DNA of 64,000 bases, taken from contig NZ_CP015698.1 of assembly GCF_002163715.1 (NCBI RefSeq), forward strand, positions 2,644,201-2,708,200, read 5' to 3'. The DNA comes from Curvibacter sp. AEP1-3. Lineage in GTDB: Bacteria > Pseudomonadota > Gammaproteobacteria > Burkholderiales > Burkholderiaceae_C. The position numbers were made by a program, and so were the translations under genes. Below the pieces are notes generated by a model that ran no database searches, was not told the DNA's origin, and saw only the letters and a program-made list of their open reading frames with translations. How positions within the stretch are numbered: the stretch's first letter is position 1; every line of letters starts with the position of its first letter. Positions 18,052 through 26,524 of the stretch are shown one piece after another.

Positions 18052-18212
18052 ACAAAACCTCCGTTGTGAGTGGCAGTGTAGACAACCCGCAGGCGCCTGG
18101 CCTGTGGTGCGGACCATGTTGCTTTACATAGGTTTACGCAGCAACGGTAAACGGCGCAAAGCCCGCGGGGGTTAAGTACCCATGGCAAGTTCGCCATGCA
18201 CGGAAACTGAAT

Positions 18213-18536
18213 ATGTTGAAACAATCTCTGATCGCTACTGCTTTGGTTATCTCCACGTTTGGCGCTTTTGCCCAAGCACCTGCTGCGACCCCCGCAGCAC
18301 CTGCCGCCGCGACAGCACCCGCTCCCGCAAAGGCACCTGAAGCCGCGAAAGAGAAGCACGCCGAACACAAGGCCGATGCCGAGGCCAAAAAGGCCAAGCA
18401 TGAGGAAATGAAGGCCAAGCGCGAAGCACGCAAAGCAGAGCGCGCAGCCAAGAAGGCCAAGCACCAGGAAGCCAAGGCCGCTGCACCAGCTACTCCTGCA
18501 GCCCCCGCAGCACCAGCAACGCCCGCTGCCAAATAA
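18213..18536 (+). CDS. Small secreted Ala/Lys/Glu-rich protein
   Basis: A 107-residue product with a clear signal peptide (MLKQSLIATALVISTFGAFA). The mature part is built of an Ala-Pro-rich stretch, a central highly charged helical segment of Lys, Glu and Ala (residues about 48-90, with HAEHKADAEAKKAKHEEMKA) and a second Ala-Pro-rich tail. Histone-like or PHA-linked proteins have similar composition, but the signal peptide points to the periplasm. A strong terminator follows 34 bases after the stop. Function unknown. Confidence 0.68.
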   Translation: MLKQSLIATALVISTFGAFAQAPAATPAAPAAATAPAPAKAPEAAKEKHAEHKADAEAKKAKHEEMKAKREARKAERAAKKAKHQEAKAAAPATPAAPAAPATPAAK

Positions 18537-18570
18537 GCACGTTGCGCAGGGCGCCCTAAGCCGCTGCATG

Positions 18571-18596
18571 AAGGCCATCTCCGGATGGCCTTTTTT
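18571..18596 (+). terminator. Rho-independent terminator
   Basis: AAGGCCATC and GATGGCCTT pair around a CCG-containing loop, followed by a run of T. It lies 34 bases after the Ala/Lys-rich gene and ends transcription before the thioesterase gene. Confidence 0.85.
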
Positions 18597-18701
18597 CGTC
18601 GCGTTTCCTACCAGCCATGTCAGCCCACCACCAACGTGACAGCAAGTCCCTCGGCCAATCGTTATATTGGGGACAACATTCATTTACCCGAACATCTTTC
18701 C

Positions 18702-19124
18702 ATGCGTATCTGGCAGAAACCGGTCTCTGTAGAGATCCTCACGCACATCAGCAAAAACACGGCAGTCGAGCAACTCGGCATCGAGTTCACCGAAGTCGGT
18801 GACGACTATCTGGTGGGCCGCGTGCCGGTGGACCACCGCACCCACCAACCTTTCGGGCTTTTGCACGGCGGAGTCTCTGTGGTGTTAGCCGAGACCCTGG
18901 GTTCGTGCGGTGCGGGGTTTGCTATTCCAGAGGGCTACAACGCTGTCGGTCTGGACATCAATGCCAACCACCTGAAGGGCGTAAAAACGGGCTGGGTCAC
19001 CGCCATGGCGCGTCCGGTACACATGGGCCGCACCACCCATGTGTGGCAGATTGACATGCGCAACGAGGCCGGCGAGATGACCTGTGTTTCGCGCATCACG
19101 ATGGCGATTCTGGCGCCGCGCTGA
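18702..19124 (+). CDS. Hotdog-fold thioesterase (PaaI/EntH/MenI type)
   Basis: Cytoplasmic acyl-CoA thioesterase of 140 residues from ATG 18702 (MRIWQKPVSVEIL). The frame upstream reaches back into the terminator and is not used. The hotdog signature is HRTHQPFGLLHGGVSVVLAE, in which the HGG loop and the following glutamate correspond to the catalytic site of the PaaI/EntH branch. The segment VGLDINANHLKGVKTG is conserved in 1,4-dihydroxy-2-naphthoyl-CoA and aryl-CoA thioesterases. The exact acyl-CoA is not determined. It is convergent with the diguanylate cyclase gene. Confidence 0.85.
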   Translation: MRIWQKPVSVEILTHISKNTAVEQLGIEFTEVGDDYLVGRVPVDHRTHQPFGLLHGGVSVVLAETLGSCGAGFAIPEGYNAVGLDINANHLKGVKTGWVTAMARPVHMGRTTHVWQIDMRNEAGEMTCVSRITMAILAPR

Positions 19125-19133
19125 CCACGGCAG

Positions 19134-20282
19134 TCAGCTCTGCTCCACCCGGTTGCGACCGGCCTGCTTGGCGCGATAGAGCGCCTGATCTGCCGCGCTG
19201 ATAACGGTGTCCAGCTCCTCTGTTGCAGAGTCGCACGTGTGCACACCGATGCTCAAAGTAAGCGGAATACTGCGCCCATCCTGTGCACTCCATCGGGCGT
19301 CTTCCACTTCTGCGCGCAAGTTGCCGGCCAGGATGGTGGCACCTGCGGCATCCGTATCAGGCAACACCACCAGAAACTCCTCGCCGCCCCAACGGCCTGC
19401 CATGTCCTGGGCGCGCAACCGGCTGCGCAAGCTCGTGGCCAGGTTGCGCAGTACGCGGTCTCCGCTCAGGTGTCCATAGGTGTCATTGATTGATTTGAAG
19501 TAGTCCACATCGATCATCAAGACCGAGACCGACTTGCCGTTGCGGCGGGCCTGCGCCAGCTGTAAAGACAGTGCCTCCATGATGAAGCGCCGGTTGCTCA
19601 GGCCGGTGAGTTCGTCCTGCATGGCCAACAGGCGGTTGCGTTCATCGGCCCGCTCATTGGTCATGAGCACCACGCCCTGGCACACCATCATCAGCGCCAC
19701 TGACACGAACAAGAACGTCGCACTTTGCAGCGGGTTGGACGTGGTAATCGACCCGATGCCCACCTCGCCGTACAAGGCGCCCACCGTGCGCAGCAGGAAG
19801 GCCGCACTGATCGCCAGAAAGCTGCCGATGACAAAGTAAGCACCCCGTCCCACCACCTTGTCGCGTTCGGACCCCAGTTGCCACGCGATCAACGCACACT
19901 GCCAAGCGATGATCAGTCCTGAGAGGATGATGCGGGTCTGGGCATGTCCCAGCAATGCAAAGAACAGGACGGCCACCAGAGGCACTGGTGCCCAGACCAG
20001 CCACCGCGACCAGCGGACCTGCAGGAACTGTTGAACTCCCTCGGAGATCAGGGCAAAGCTGACCGCAAGCAAGGTGTTTGCCAGCACGACTGACACCAGA
20101 TCGCTGACATGCCCACGCAGCACAAACAGCACATAGGTCAGTGTGTGCAATACAAAGCCCCAAGCCCAATACAACATACCGTCGCGCTTGAAGCGGCGGG
20201 CGACGGAAGCCAAAGTGGCACTCAAGGTAAAACTCACCACCAGAATGACCAGTAGCAACGTAGGCGTGTGAAGGTCAATCAT
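19134..20282 (-). CDS. Membrane diguanylate cyclase (GGDEF)
   Basis: Protein of 382 residues. The N-terminal 220 residues hold six or seven hydrophobic helices (LLVILVVSFTLSATLASVA onward) acting as a membrane sensor. The C-terminal GGDEF domain has LTGLSNRRFIMEAL, DVDYFKSINDTYGHLSGDRV and the active-site motif GGEEF, with an intact inhibitory site RAQD five residues upstream, so product feedback by c-di-GMP is expected. The enzyme makes c-di-GMP from two GTP. It is divergent from a binding-protein-like gene, with 117 bases between the chosen starts. Confidence 0.92.
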   Translation of the reverse strand: MIDLHTPTLLLVILVVSFTLSATLASVARRFKRDGMLYWAWGFVLHTLTYVLFVLRGHVSDLVSVVLANTLLAVSFALISEGVQQFLQVRWSRWLVWAPVPLVAVLFFALLGHAQTRIILSGLIIAWQCALIAWQLGSERDKVVGRGAYFVIGSFLAISAAFLLRTVGALYGEVGIGSITTSNPLQSATFLFVSVALMMVCQGVVLMTNERADERNRLLAMQDELTGLSNRRFIMEALSLQLAQARRNGKSVSVLMIDVDYFKSINDTYGHLSGDRVLRNLATSLRSRLRAQDMAGRWGGEEFLVVLPDTDAAGATILAGNLRAEVEDARWSAQDGRSIPLTLSIGVHTCDSATEELDTVISAADQALYRAKQAGRNRVEQS

Positions 20283-20399
20283 GTGTACACGCTAACGCAC
20301 AAGCGGCGCCTGCGCGCTAGGGGAACTACCAAGCTGAACACGATCTTGTGCAACACTTCAACGCACGCCATACTGCCTTCCACACCACGAGACATCTTT

Positions 20400-21269
20400 G
20401 TGATTCCGGCACACCGCATCACCCGCCGAACCGTACTTGCCACCGCCGGTGCACTGGTTTGTGCGGAACGGGCACGTTCAGACACCACCTCGCTCAGAAT
20501 TGCGGCGCCTGCTGACGTGCTGCTGGACTACGGACTTTTCCTGGCAGGGCGGGACGTTGTTGAGCTGCGGAGCTTTGACGGGCCCCATGCCCGGCGGGAT
20601 GTGATGGAGTTGGCCTTGCTGATGCGCGAGATACGCCGCCAGCTGCCGGGTAGCGTCACCGAACTGGTACCCATCGACAGCTACCAACGCGCTCTGGTGG
20701 AATTGCGAGCGGGCCGCATCAGTGCGCTAGGCACCACCGTCTGGCGGCTCGATCTGGACGCCTTGGGGCAGGACATCACCCCATCGCCGGCGCTCTTGCA
20801 GAAGGGTGACTTTGTCGTCGGGCTCTTCGCAGCGCCTGCCAACAGCAAGGCTTTGCAAGCCCGCAGTGTCGCGGCACTGCGCGCACTGTCCGCGGTATCC
20901 AACAGTGACTGGAGTGTGGACTGGCAAACACTCAAAACCATCGGCTTCCGCCAAGTCAGCGATGTAAAGACCTGGCGACAGATGGTGCTGTCCGTCGCAA
21001 GAGGGCGAACCGATGTGATGATGGCGCCCTTTCCCAACCAGGAAGACCTGGTGCTGGAAGCCGAAGGCGTGCGACTGCACCCCGTCAAGGACGTAGCCAT
21101 TGCGCTGCAGGGATCACGGCATCTGGCAGCGGCACGCACCATAGGCGGTCAGACCATTGTTGACAAGGTGTTTCCAGCATTGGCAAGCAACGGCAGCCTC
21201 AAACGTGCCTACCGCGAATGCGGCTTTATTCATCCACGTACGGCCGGCTGGCCTGTACTAAACAAATAG
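20400..21269 (+). CDS. Exported binding-protein-like protein (SBP type 3 fold), function unknown
   Basis: A 289-residue protein if it starts at GTG 20400; the open frame extends to 20268 but without conserved content. The N-terminus AHRITRRTVLATAGALVCAE looks like a Tat signal with a twin arginine. The rest (LRIAAPADVLLDYGLFLAGR, AGRISALGTTVWRLDLDALG, ARGRTDVMMAPFPNQEDLVL) resembles amino-acid-type periplasmic binding proteins but is weak. It is divergent from the diguanylate cyclase and 7 bases from the next gene, a candidate two-gene unit supplying a ligand signal; this is inference. Confidence 0.6.
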   Translation: MIPAHRITRRTVLATAGALVCAERARSDTTSLRIAAPADVLLDYGLFLAGRDVVELRSFDGPHARRDVMELALLMREIRRQLPGSVTELVPIDSYQRALVELRAGRISALGTTVWRLDLDALGQDITPSPALLQKGDFVVGLFAAPANSKALQARSVAALRALSAVSNSDWSVDWQTLKTIGFRQVSDVKTWRQMVLSVARGRTDVMMAPFPNQEDLVLEAEGVRLHPVKDVAIALQGSRHLAAARTIGGQTIVDKVFPALASNGSLKRAYRECGFIHPRTAGWPVLNK

Positions 21270-21276
21270 ACAACAA

Positions 21277-22053
21277 GTGCGAACAAAGCCCTCCAGGGGC
21301 CTCCGGCCAAAAGCTCTTACATTCGCACTGGCGTGGGCGCTCGTCGCGGCAAGTTCTGCCGCGATGGCCCAGCCAAGCGACGATGACCCCGCCAACCACT
21401 TTGACCGCTACACCAATACCCAACTGGAAGCCGTGTGCGACGCCATGTCGCCCACCCGCTACATCAGCGGCTTGACAGACGGTGGCTGGGGCACGCTCGG
21501 CATAGGCGGCAAAACCTACTATTACCGCTCGGCCTGCTACATGGAACTGGTGCGTCGCACCGGCCGCGCTGAACTGTGTGCCAAGGTGGTGGAGCGGCGC
21601 TCTCTGTTGGGTGATGGCTCCAACCACTCACCGAAAGCCTGTGCAGAAGTGGCTGCGGCCTACCAGGCGCGCGAAAAGCAAAGTGCGCAGGAGCTTGCTG
21701 CTTTCAAAGCCTCGGTAGAGGGCGCTTTCAGGATCAGTGAGCTGCAGGTGCAAGTTCTGCCGGGGAGCCATTGGCAGGTCGAGGTGCACACCGAAGGCCA
21801 GCGCTCCGGGACCTACCAACTGCAACTCGTGAAGGTGCGTGATGGCACCGTCTTGCGGCAGGAGACCCTCTCCATCCACCGGCCGGAGTCTTTCTCATGG
21901 AAGTTGAGTCGTGCCGAGGTGGTCGCTGGCAGCCGGCTTCCGGACATCTTCCCGATGGCGGTGCGCATGAGCTATCTCGTGCCGGCCAGCGGGAGCCGGC
22001 CTGCGGCAGAGCACAGCACCGGCATACGCAACTTCACACTCTCTGCAGAGTGA
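21277..22053 (+). CDS. Secreted protein of unknown function
   Basis: A 258-residue product starting with GTG 21277, 7 bases after the previous stop. It has a signal peptide (ALTFALAWALVAASSAAMA). The first half holds four cysteines (EAVCDAM, RSACYMEL, AELCAKVV, PKACAEVA), probably paired in the periplasm. The second half (FRISELQVQVLPGSHWQVEV, YLVPASG) has the look of a beta-sandwich. I do not recognise the family. It is coupled to the binding-protein-like gene upstream and convergent with the cobalamin adenosyltransferase gene (7 bases between stops). Confidence 0.65.
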   Translation: MRTKPSRGLRPKALTFALAWALVAASSAAMAQPSDDDPANHFDRYTNTQLEAVCDAMSPTRYISGLTDGGWGTLGIGGKTYYYRSACYMELVRRTGRAELCAKVVERRSLLGDGSNHSPKACAEVAAAYQAREKQSAQELAAFKASVEGAFRISELQVQVLPGSHWQVEVHTEGQRSGTYQLQLVKVRDGTVLRQETLSIHRPESFSWKLSRAEVVAGSRLPDIFPMAVRMSYLVPASGSRPAAEHSTGIRNFTLSAE

Positions 22054-22060
22054 GTAGTGC

Positions 22061-22645
22061 TCAGGCGGACTCGCTGCCGCTCTTGGCCATGCGCTCGCTC
22101 TTCCAGTACACATCGTCCCCCACCGTGCCATCGGTACGGTAACGGTTGAGCACGCGCGCGAGTACGAACATCAGATCCGAGAGGCGGTTGAGGTACTGGC
22201 GAGGTGTGTCTTTCAAAGCCTCTTCATTGCCCAGCGCCACCACCGCGCGCTCGGCCCGGCGAGCCACGGTGCGGCAGACATGCGCCAGCGAAGCAGCTCG
22301 GGTACCGGCCGGAAGAATGAACTCCTCCAAACGCGGCAACGCAGCGTTGTGCTCAGCCAAAGCCTCGTCCAAAGCCAACACGGCCTCGTTCTTGAGCAAT
22401 TCAAACCCGGGAATCGACAACTCGCCGCCCAGATTGAAAAGCTGGTGCTGGATTTCGACCAACAGGCTGCGCACCGCGGGCGGCATGTCTTCGCACAACA
22501 GCACACCGAGGTGGCTGTTGAGCTCGTCCACATCGCCCATGGCGTGCACCCGCAGGCTGTTTTTAGAAACACGGGTGTTGTCGCCCAGCCCCGTGGTGCC
22601 GTTGTCCCCTGTGCGGGTGGCGATTTGTGTTAGTCGGTTTGCCAT
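22061..22645 (-). CDS. Cob(I)yrinic acid a,c-diamide adenosyltransferase, PduO type
   Basis: Cytoplasmic ATP:cob(I)alamin adenosyltransferase, 194 residues from ATG 22645 (MANRLTQIATRTGDNGTTGL). The ATP-binding N-terminal motif TRTGDNGTTGLGD is present. RTVARRAERAVVAL and YLNRLSDLMFVLARVLNRY are the PduO signature helices, with the conserved arginines needed for ATP and cobalamin binding. It makes adenosylcobalamin. It diverges from the D-lactate dehydrogenase-type gene. The GTG at 22651 is an alternative start. Confidence 0.93.
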   Translation of the reverse strand: MANRLTQIATRTGDNGTTGLGDNTRVSKNSLRVHAMGDVDELNSHLGVLLCEDMPPAVRSLLVEIQHQLFNLGGELSIPGFELLKNEAVLALDEALAEHNAALPRLEEFILPAGTRAASLAHVCRTVARRAERAVVALGNEEALKDTPRQYLNRLSDLMFVLARVLNRYRTDGTVGDDVYWKSERMAKSGSESA

Positions 22646-22746
22646 GCGCACATTGTGGCAGGCACGGCTGCCGCTTGCCCGCCAGCAAAGTGACAGCCCC
22701 TAGCGCCACGCAGATTCCTACAATGGCGAAAACAAGGAGACACGCC

Positions 22747-24171
22747 ATGAACGCCCCCACCGCCCTGAACCACCTGTTGCCCCAAGTGAACCTGCGCGAA
22801 GTGCCCACCGCTTTGCTGGACGCTCTCAAGGCCCGCTTTGGCGATCAGCTCTCCACCGCGCTGGTGGTGCGCGAGCAGCACGGGCGCGATGAGTCGGCCT
22901 TTGACGTGCCGCCACCCTCCGCGGTGGTGTTTGCGCAAAACACACAAGACGTGAGCGATGCGGTTCGACTGGCGGCTCAGTACCTGGTGCCGGTGATTCC
23001 CTTCGGCGTGGGCTCCTCACTGGAAGGTCATTTGCTGGCGGTGCAAGGTGGCATCAGCCTGGATGTGAGCCGCATGAACAAGGTGCTGTCCATCAACGCC
23101 GAGGACCTGACCGTCACCGTGCAGCCCGGCGTGACACGCAAGCAGCTCAATGACGAGATCAAATCCACCGGCCTCTTCTTCCCCATCGACCCCGGCGCGG
23201 ATGCCACCATTGGCGGCATGAGCGCCACCCGTGCCAGCGGAACCAACGCGGTGCGCTACGGCACCATGCGCGAAAACGTGCTGGCCCTGGAAGTGGTGAC
23301 CGCCAGCGGCGAAGTGATCCGCACCGGCACCCGCGCCAAGAAGAGCAGTGCCGGCTACGACCTGACCCGCCTGATGGTGGGCAGTGAAGGCACGCTGGGC
23401 GTGATCACCGAAGTCACCGTCAAGCTCTACCCGCTGCCCGAGGCAGTGATGGCCGCCACCTGCTCATTCAACAGTCTGGCAGACGCGGTGAACACCACCA
23501 TCCAGCTCATTCAGCTCGGCGTGCCGATTGCACGCTGCGAGCTGCTGGACGAGAACACCATCCGCATGGTCAACGCGTACTCCAAGCTCACCCTGCGCGA
23601 AGGCGCCATGCTGCTGATGGAGTTCCACGGCTCGCCCGAAGGTGTGAAAGAACAAGTGCAGACCGTGCAGGACATTGCCGCCGAGTTCGGTGGTGCAGCG
23701 TTCGAGTGGGCCGAAACGCCTGAAGAGCGTACCCGCCTGTGGACGGCGCGGCACAACGCTTACTTTGCCGGCATCCAGTCGCGTCCGGGCTGCAAGGCCA
23801 TCACCACCGACACTTGCGTGCCCATCTCCAGCCTGGCCGACGCGCTCTTGGACAGCGTGACCGAGGCCCAAGAGGCCGGCCTGCCCTTCTTCCTGGTCGG
23901 CCACGTAGGCGACGGCAACTTCCACATGGGCTACCTGATTGACCCCGCCATTCCGGCCGAGCGTGAGCTGGCCGAGCAGCTCAACCACCAACTGGTGGCA
24001 CGCGCGCTCAAGCTGGGCGGCACCTGCACCGGCGAGCACGGCGTGGGCCTTCACAAGCAGGGCTTTCTGGTCGAAGAAACAGGCAATGGCGCGGTGGAGA
24101 TGATGCGCACCATCAAGCGCGCCCTGGATCCGCATAACATCCTGAATCCTGGAAAGATCTTTTCGCTATAA
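22747..24171 (+). CDS. FAD-linked oxidase, D-lactate dehydrogenase (cytochrome) type
   Basis: Flavoprotein of 474 residues from ATG 22747, with AAGGAG 7 bases upstream; the frame extends upstream but without a conserved leader. The FAD-binding PCMH domain is residues about 50-230 (VIPFGVGSSLEGHLLAVQGG, GADATIGGMSATRASGTNA), and the C-terminal FAD-oxidase domain ends GGTCTGEHGVGLHKQGFL. The histidines in VGHVGDGNFHM and GEHGVG are the usual substrate-site residues. Close relatives include D-lactate dehydrogenase and the glycolate oxidase subunit GlcD; the former is favoured by length and the single-gene arrangement. Confidence 0.88.
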   Translation: MNAPTALNHLLPQVNLREVPTALLDALKARFGDQLSTALVVREQHGRDESAFDVPPPSAVVFAQNTQDVSDAVRLAAQYLVPVIPFGVGSSLEGHLLAVQGGISLDVSRMNKVLSINAEDLTVTVQPGVTRKQLNDEIKSTGLFFPIDPGADATIGGMSATRASGTNAVRYGTMRENVLALEVVTASGEVIRTGTRAKKSSAGYDLTRLMVGSEGTLGVITEVTVKLYPLPEAVMAATCSFNSLADAVNTTIQLIQLGVPIARCELLDENTIRMVNAYSKLTLREGAMLLMEFHGSPEGVKEQVQTVQDIAAEFGGAAFEWAETPEERTRLWTARHNAYFAGIQSRPGCKAITTDTCVPISSLADALLDSVTEAQEAGLPFFLVGHVGDGNFHMGYLIDPAIPAERELAEQLNHQLVARALKLGGTCTGEHGVGLHKQGFLVEETGNGAVEMMRTIKRALDPHNILNPGKIFSL

Positions 24172-24175
24172 CTTT

Positions 24176-24220
24176 AGTAGCTGTCTGCGCATATTCCATG
24201 GGCGCTACAAGCACTTTTCT
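24176..24220 (+). repeat. Dispersed palindromic repeat, copy 2
   Basis: AGCTGTCTGCGC, ATATTCC, ATGGGCGCTACAAGC. Lies between the D-lactate dehydrogenase-type gene and the amino-acid binding-protein gene. Confidence 0.75.
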
Positions 24221-24249
24221 CCTTTAAACTTGCTGATTTGGAGCTTTCC

Positions 24250-25056
24250 TTGACACCTTCTCGCCGCCTTACCCTTGCCGTCAGCCTGCTTGCCGCCCTG
24301 GGCGCCTGGTCCACCACTGCCAGCGCCCAATCCCTGCCCGACCTGAAGGGCCGCACCATCGTGGCCGTGACAGAAAACGCTTACCCGCCATTGAACTTCA
24401 AAGATCCCAAGACCGGCCAAAGTGTGGGCTGGGAGTACGACGTGTTCAACGAAATCGCCAAGCGCCTCAACGCCAAAGTGGACTGGAAGCTCACCAGCTG
24501 GGACACCATGATCGAGGCCGTGCGCAAAGGCCAGTTTGATGTCGGCATGGACGGCATCACCATCAAAGACGACCGCAAGAAGCAGGTCGACTTCTCAGAC
24601 GCCTATATGGTCTCCGAGCAATTCATGATGGTGCGCGCCAACGAAAAACGTTTCACCGACGCCAAGGGCTTCAAGGCCAACCCCAAGCTGCTGGTCGGTG
24701 CACAGAACGGCACCACCAACTTTTACACCGCGGTGTATGAAGTGCTGGACGGCAATGAGAAAAACCCGCGCATCAAACTGTACGAGACCTTTGGCCTGTC
24801 CATGCAAGCGCTCAAAGCTGGCGATGTGGACACCGTGCTGACCGACGGCGTGTCGTCCCAGGGCTATGTGAAAGCCTTCCCCGACACCTACAAGGTGGTG
24901 GGCAAGCCCATGGGCCGCGAGGAGTTCGGCTTCATCTACAAAAAAGGCTCAGACCTGGTCAAGCCCATCAATGCAGCACTCAAACAGATGAAGGCCGACG
25001 GCACACTCAAGAAGTTCGACCAGAAATGGTTTGTGGACTACAAGCTGAACCAGTAA
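24250..25056 (+). CDS. Amino-acid ABC transporter substrate-binding protein
   Basis: Periplasmic binding protein (SBP type 3), 268 residues with signal peptide (LTLAVSLLAALGAWSTTASA). TTG 24250 is preferred as start because GGAG lies 6 bases before it; TTG 24238 is the alternative. Family motifs are VAVTENAYPPLNFKDPKTG, the GWEYDVFNEIAKRLN helix, WDTMIEAVRKGQFDVGMDGI and RKKQVDFSDAYM. The ligand is likely a polar amino acid. A permease follows after 16 bases. No ATPase gene is adjacent, so the ATPase must come from elsewhere. A dispersed palindromic repeat sits just before the gene. Confidence 0.9.
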   Translation: MTPSRRLTLAVSLLAALGAWSTTASAQSLPDLKGRTIVAVTENAYPPLNFKDPKTGQSVGWEYDVFNEIAKRLNAKVDWKLTSWDTMIEAVRKGQFDVGMDGITIKDDRKKQVDFSDAYMVSEQFMMVRANEKRFTDAKGFKANPKLLVGAQNGTTNFYTAVYEVLDGNEKNPRIKLYETFGLSMQALKAGDVDTVLTDGVSSQGYVKAFPDTYKVVGKPMGREEFGFIYKKGSDLVKPINAALKQMKADGTLKKFDQKWFVDYKLNQ

Positions 25057-25072
25057 TCAAGGTAGCTGCCCT

Positions 25073-25888
25073 GTGCAGATTCTTGTGGATTCGGAGTCGT
25101 CCGAACGCCCGTACTGGCTGATGGCCCTGGCCTTGATCAGCGCCGCATTTGTGGCGCTGGCCATTGCCGACGGGCGATATGCCTTCATCTTCCAGACCCT
25201 GGCCGAAGGCTTGTGGACCACCGTCTATGTAGCCGTCATCAGTTTCACGCTGGCCGCCAGCATCGGACTGCTGTTGGCGTTGGCCAGCCGCTCCAAGCAC
25301 GTCTGGCTGCGCCAGGGTGCCCGCTTCTACATTGAAGTGATACGCGGCCTGCCTGCGCTGGTGATCCTGCTGTACGTGACTTTTGTGGGAGCGCCCGCCC
25401 TGGTCAATCTGTACCAGTGGGCCTGCGAGGGCTGGATCGCCAAGGAGTGGTTGCCCGATGTACAGGTGCGCGATGTGTCCAACACCGTGCGTGGCATCGT
25501 GGCGCTGGCGCTGGCCTACAGTGCCTTTCTGGCCGAAGTGTTCCGCGCCGGGTTGCAAAGTGTGGAGCGTGCGCAGATTGAAGCTGCGCAGGCCATCGGC
25601 CTGAACCGCTGGCTCACCTTCCGGCTGGTGGTGTGGCCACAGGCCGTGCGCCGTGTGTTGCCGGTGCTGGGCAATGACTTCATTGCCATGGTGAAAGATT
25701 CGTCGCTGGTCTCGGTGCTGGGCGTGAATGACATCACCCAACTGGGCAAGCTGTATGCGTCCAGCTCCTTCCTTACGGTCGAAACCTACAACGTGGTGGC
25801 AGTGCTGTACCTGATGCTGACCGTCACCCTTTCACTGCTGCTGCGCCGCCTGGAGCGGCACATGAAACAACGCGGTAACGCGTGCTGA
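25073..25888 (+). CDS. Amino-acid ABC transporter permease (HisM/GltJ type)
   Basis: Inner-membrane permease of 271 residues, starting with GTG 25073, 16 bases after the binding-protein gene. The helices are clear from FQTLAEGLWTTVYVAVISFT onward. The permease signature is LAEVFRAGLQSVERAQIEAA, QAIGLNRWLTFRLVVWPQAV. The C-terminal VNDITQLGKLYASSSFLTVE is typical of polar amino-acid permeases. It carries an inserted periplasmic loop of about 40 residues between the GLPALV segment and the coupling loop. It forms an incomplete importer with the preceding gene. Confidence 0.9.
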   Translation: MQILVDSESSERPYWLMALALISAAFVALAIADGRYAFIFQTLAEGLWTTVYVAVISFTLAASIGLLLALASRSKHVWLRQGARFYIEVIRGLPALVILLYVTFVGAPALVNLYQWACEGWIAKEWLPDVQVRDVSNTVRGIVALALAYSAFLAEVFRAGLQSVERAQIEAAQAIGLNRWLTFRLVVWPQAVRRVLPVLGNDFIAMVKDSSLVSVLGVNDITQLGKLYASSSFLTVETYNVVAVLYLMLTVTLSLLLRRLERHMKQRGNAC

Positions 25889-25951
25889 AGCCTTTCGCCC
25901 GCGTGGTTTACAGTGCGGCTCTTACTTCTTCTTACCTGATGCGAGGAAACC

Positions 25952-26518
25952 ATGGGAATCATGTTCTGGATCGTGGTGGCAGTGGCGGTGTTCTATTTGA
26001 TCAGCGTCTACAACGGGCTGGTGGAGGTCAAGAATGCGGTCTCCAAGGCTTGGGCCAATATCGATGTGCTGCTCAAACAGCGCCATGACGAGCTGCCCAA
26101 GCTGATCGACACCTGCAAGCAGTACATGCAGTACGAGCAGGCCACCTTGGAGAAAGTGATTGCAGCCCGCGCCCAGGTATCCAGCGCCCGCGAGTCCCAG
26201 GACGTGGCGGCCGTGGGTCGCGCCGAGACCGGCTTGCGCAACGGGCTGGGCCAGTTGTTTGCCCTGGCTGAGAGCTACCCCGACCTCAAGGCCAATGAGC
26301 AGTTTGTGCAGCTGCAGTCGCGCATCAGCAGCCTGGAGAACAGCATTGCCGACCGCCGCGAGTTTTACAACGAGTCCGTCAACATCAACAACGTGCGCAT
26401 CGAGCAGTTTCCCGGCGTGCTGGTGGCGCGGTTCTTCAACTTCAAGAGTGCCGAGCTGCTGAAGTTCAGCACTGAAGAGTTGCAGGACGTGGACATTTCC
26501 GCTCGCTTCAAGGCCTGA
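25952..26518 (+). CDS. LemA family protein
   Basis: Protein of 188 residues with one N-terminal membrane helix (MFWIVVAVAVFYLISVYNGL) and a long helical bundle. The LemA hallmarks are NAVSKAWANIDVLLKQRHDELPKL cut to VSKAWANIDVLLKQRHDELP, then LFALAESYPDLKANEQF and RREFYNESVNINNVRIEQFP. The ATG is preceded by GAGGAA. It is followed after 6 bases by a GIDE-domain membrane protein, a pairing seen in several proteobacteria. Cellular role unclear; probably an envelope-associated scaffold. Confidence 0.92.
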   Translation: MGIMFWIVVAVAVFYLISVYNGLVEVKNAVSKAWANIDVLLKQRHDELPKLIDTCKQYMQYEQATLEKVIAARAQVSSARESQDVAAVGRAETGLRNGLGQLFALAESYPDLKANEQFVQLQSRISSLENSIADRREFYNESVNINNVRIEQFPGVLVARFFNFKSAELLKFSTEELQDVDISARFKA

Positions 26519-26524
26519 CGGGCG

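Noticed and set aside
20268..20399. N-terminal extension of the binding-protein-like gene
   Set aside because: The extra 44 residues have no signal-peptide character and overlap the start of the divergent GGDEF gene; the Tat-like leader begins after 20400.
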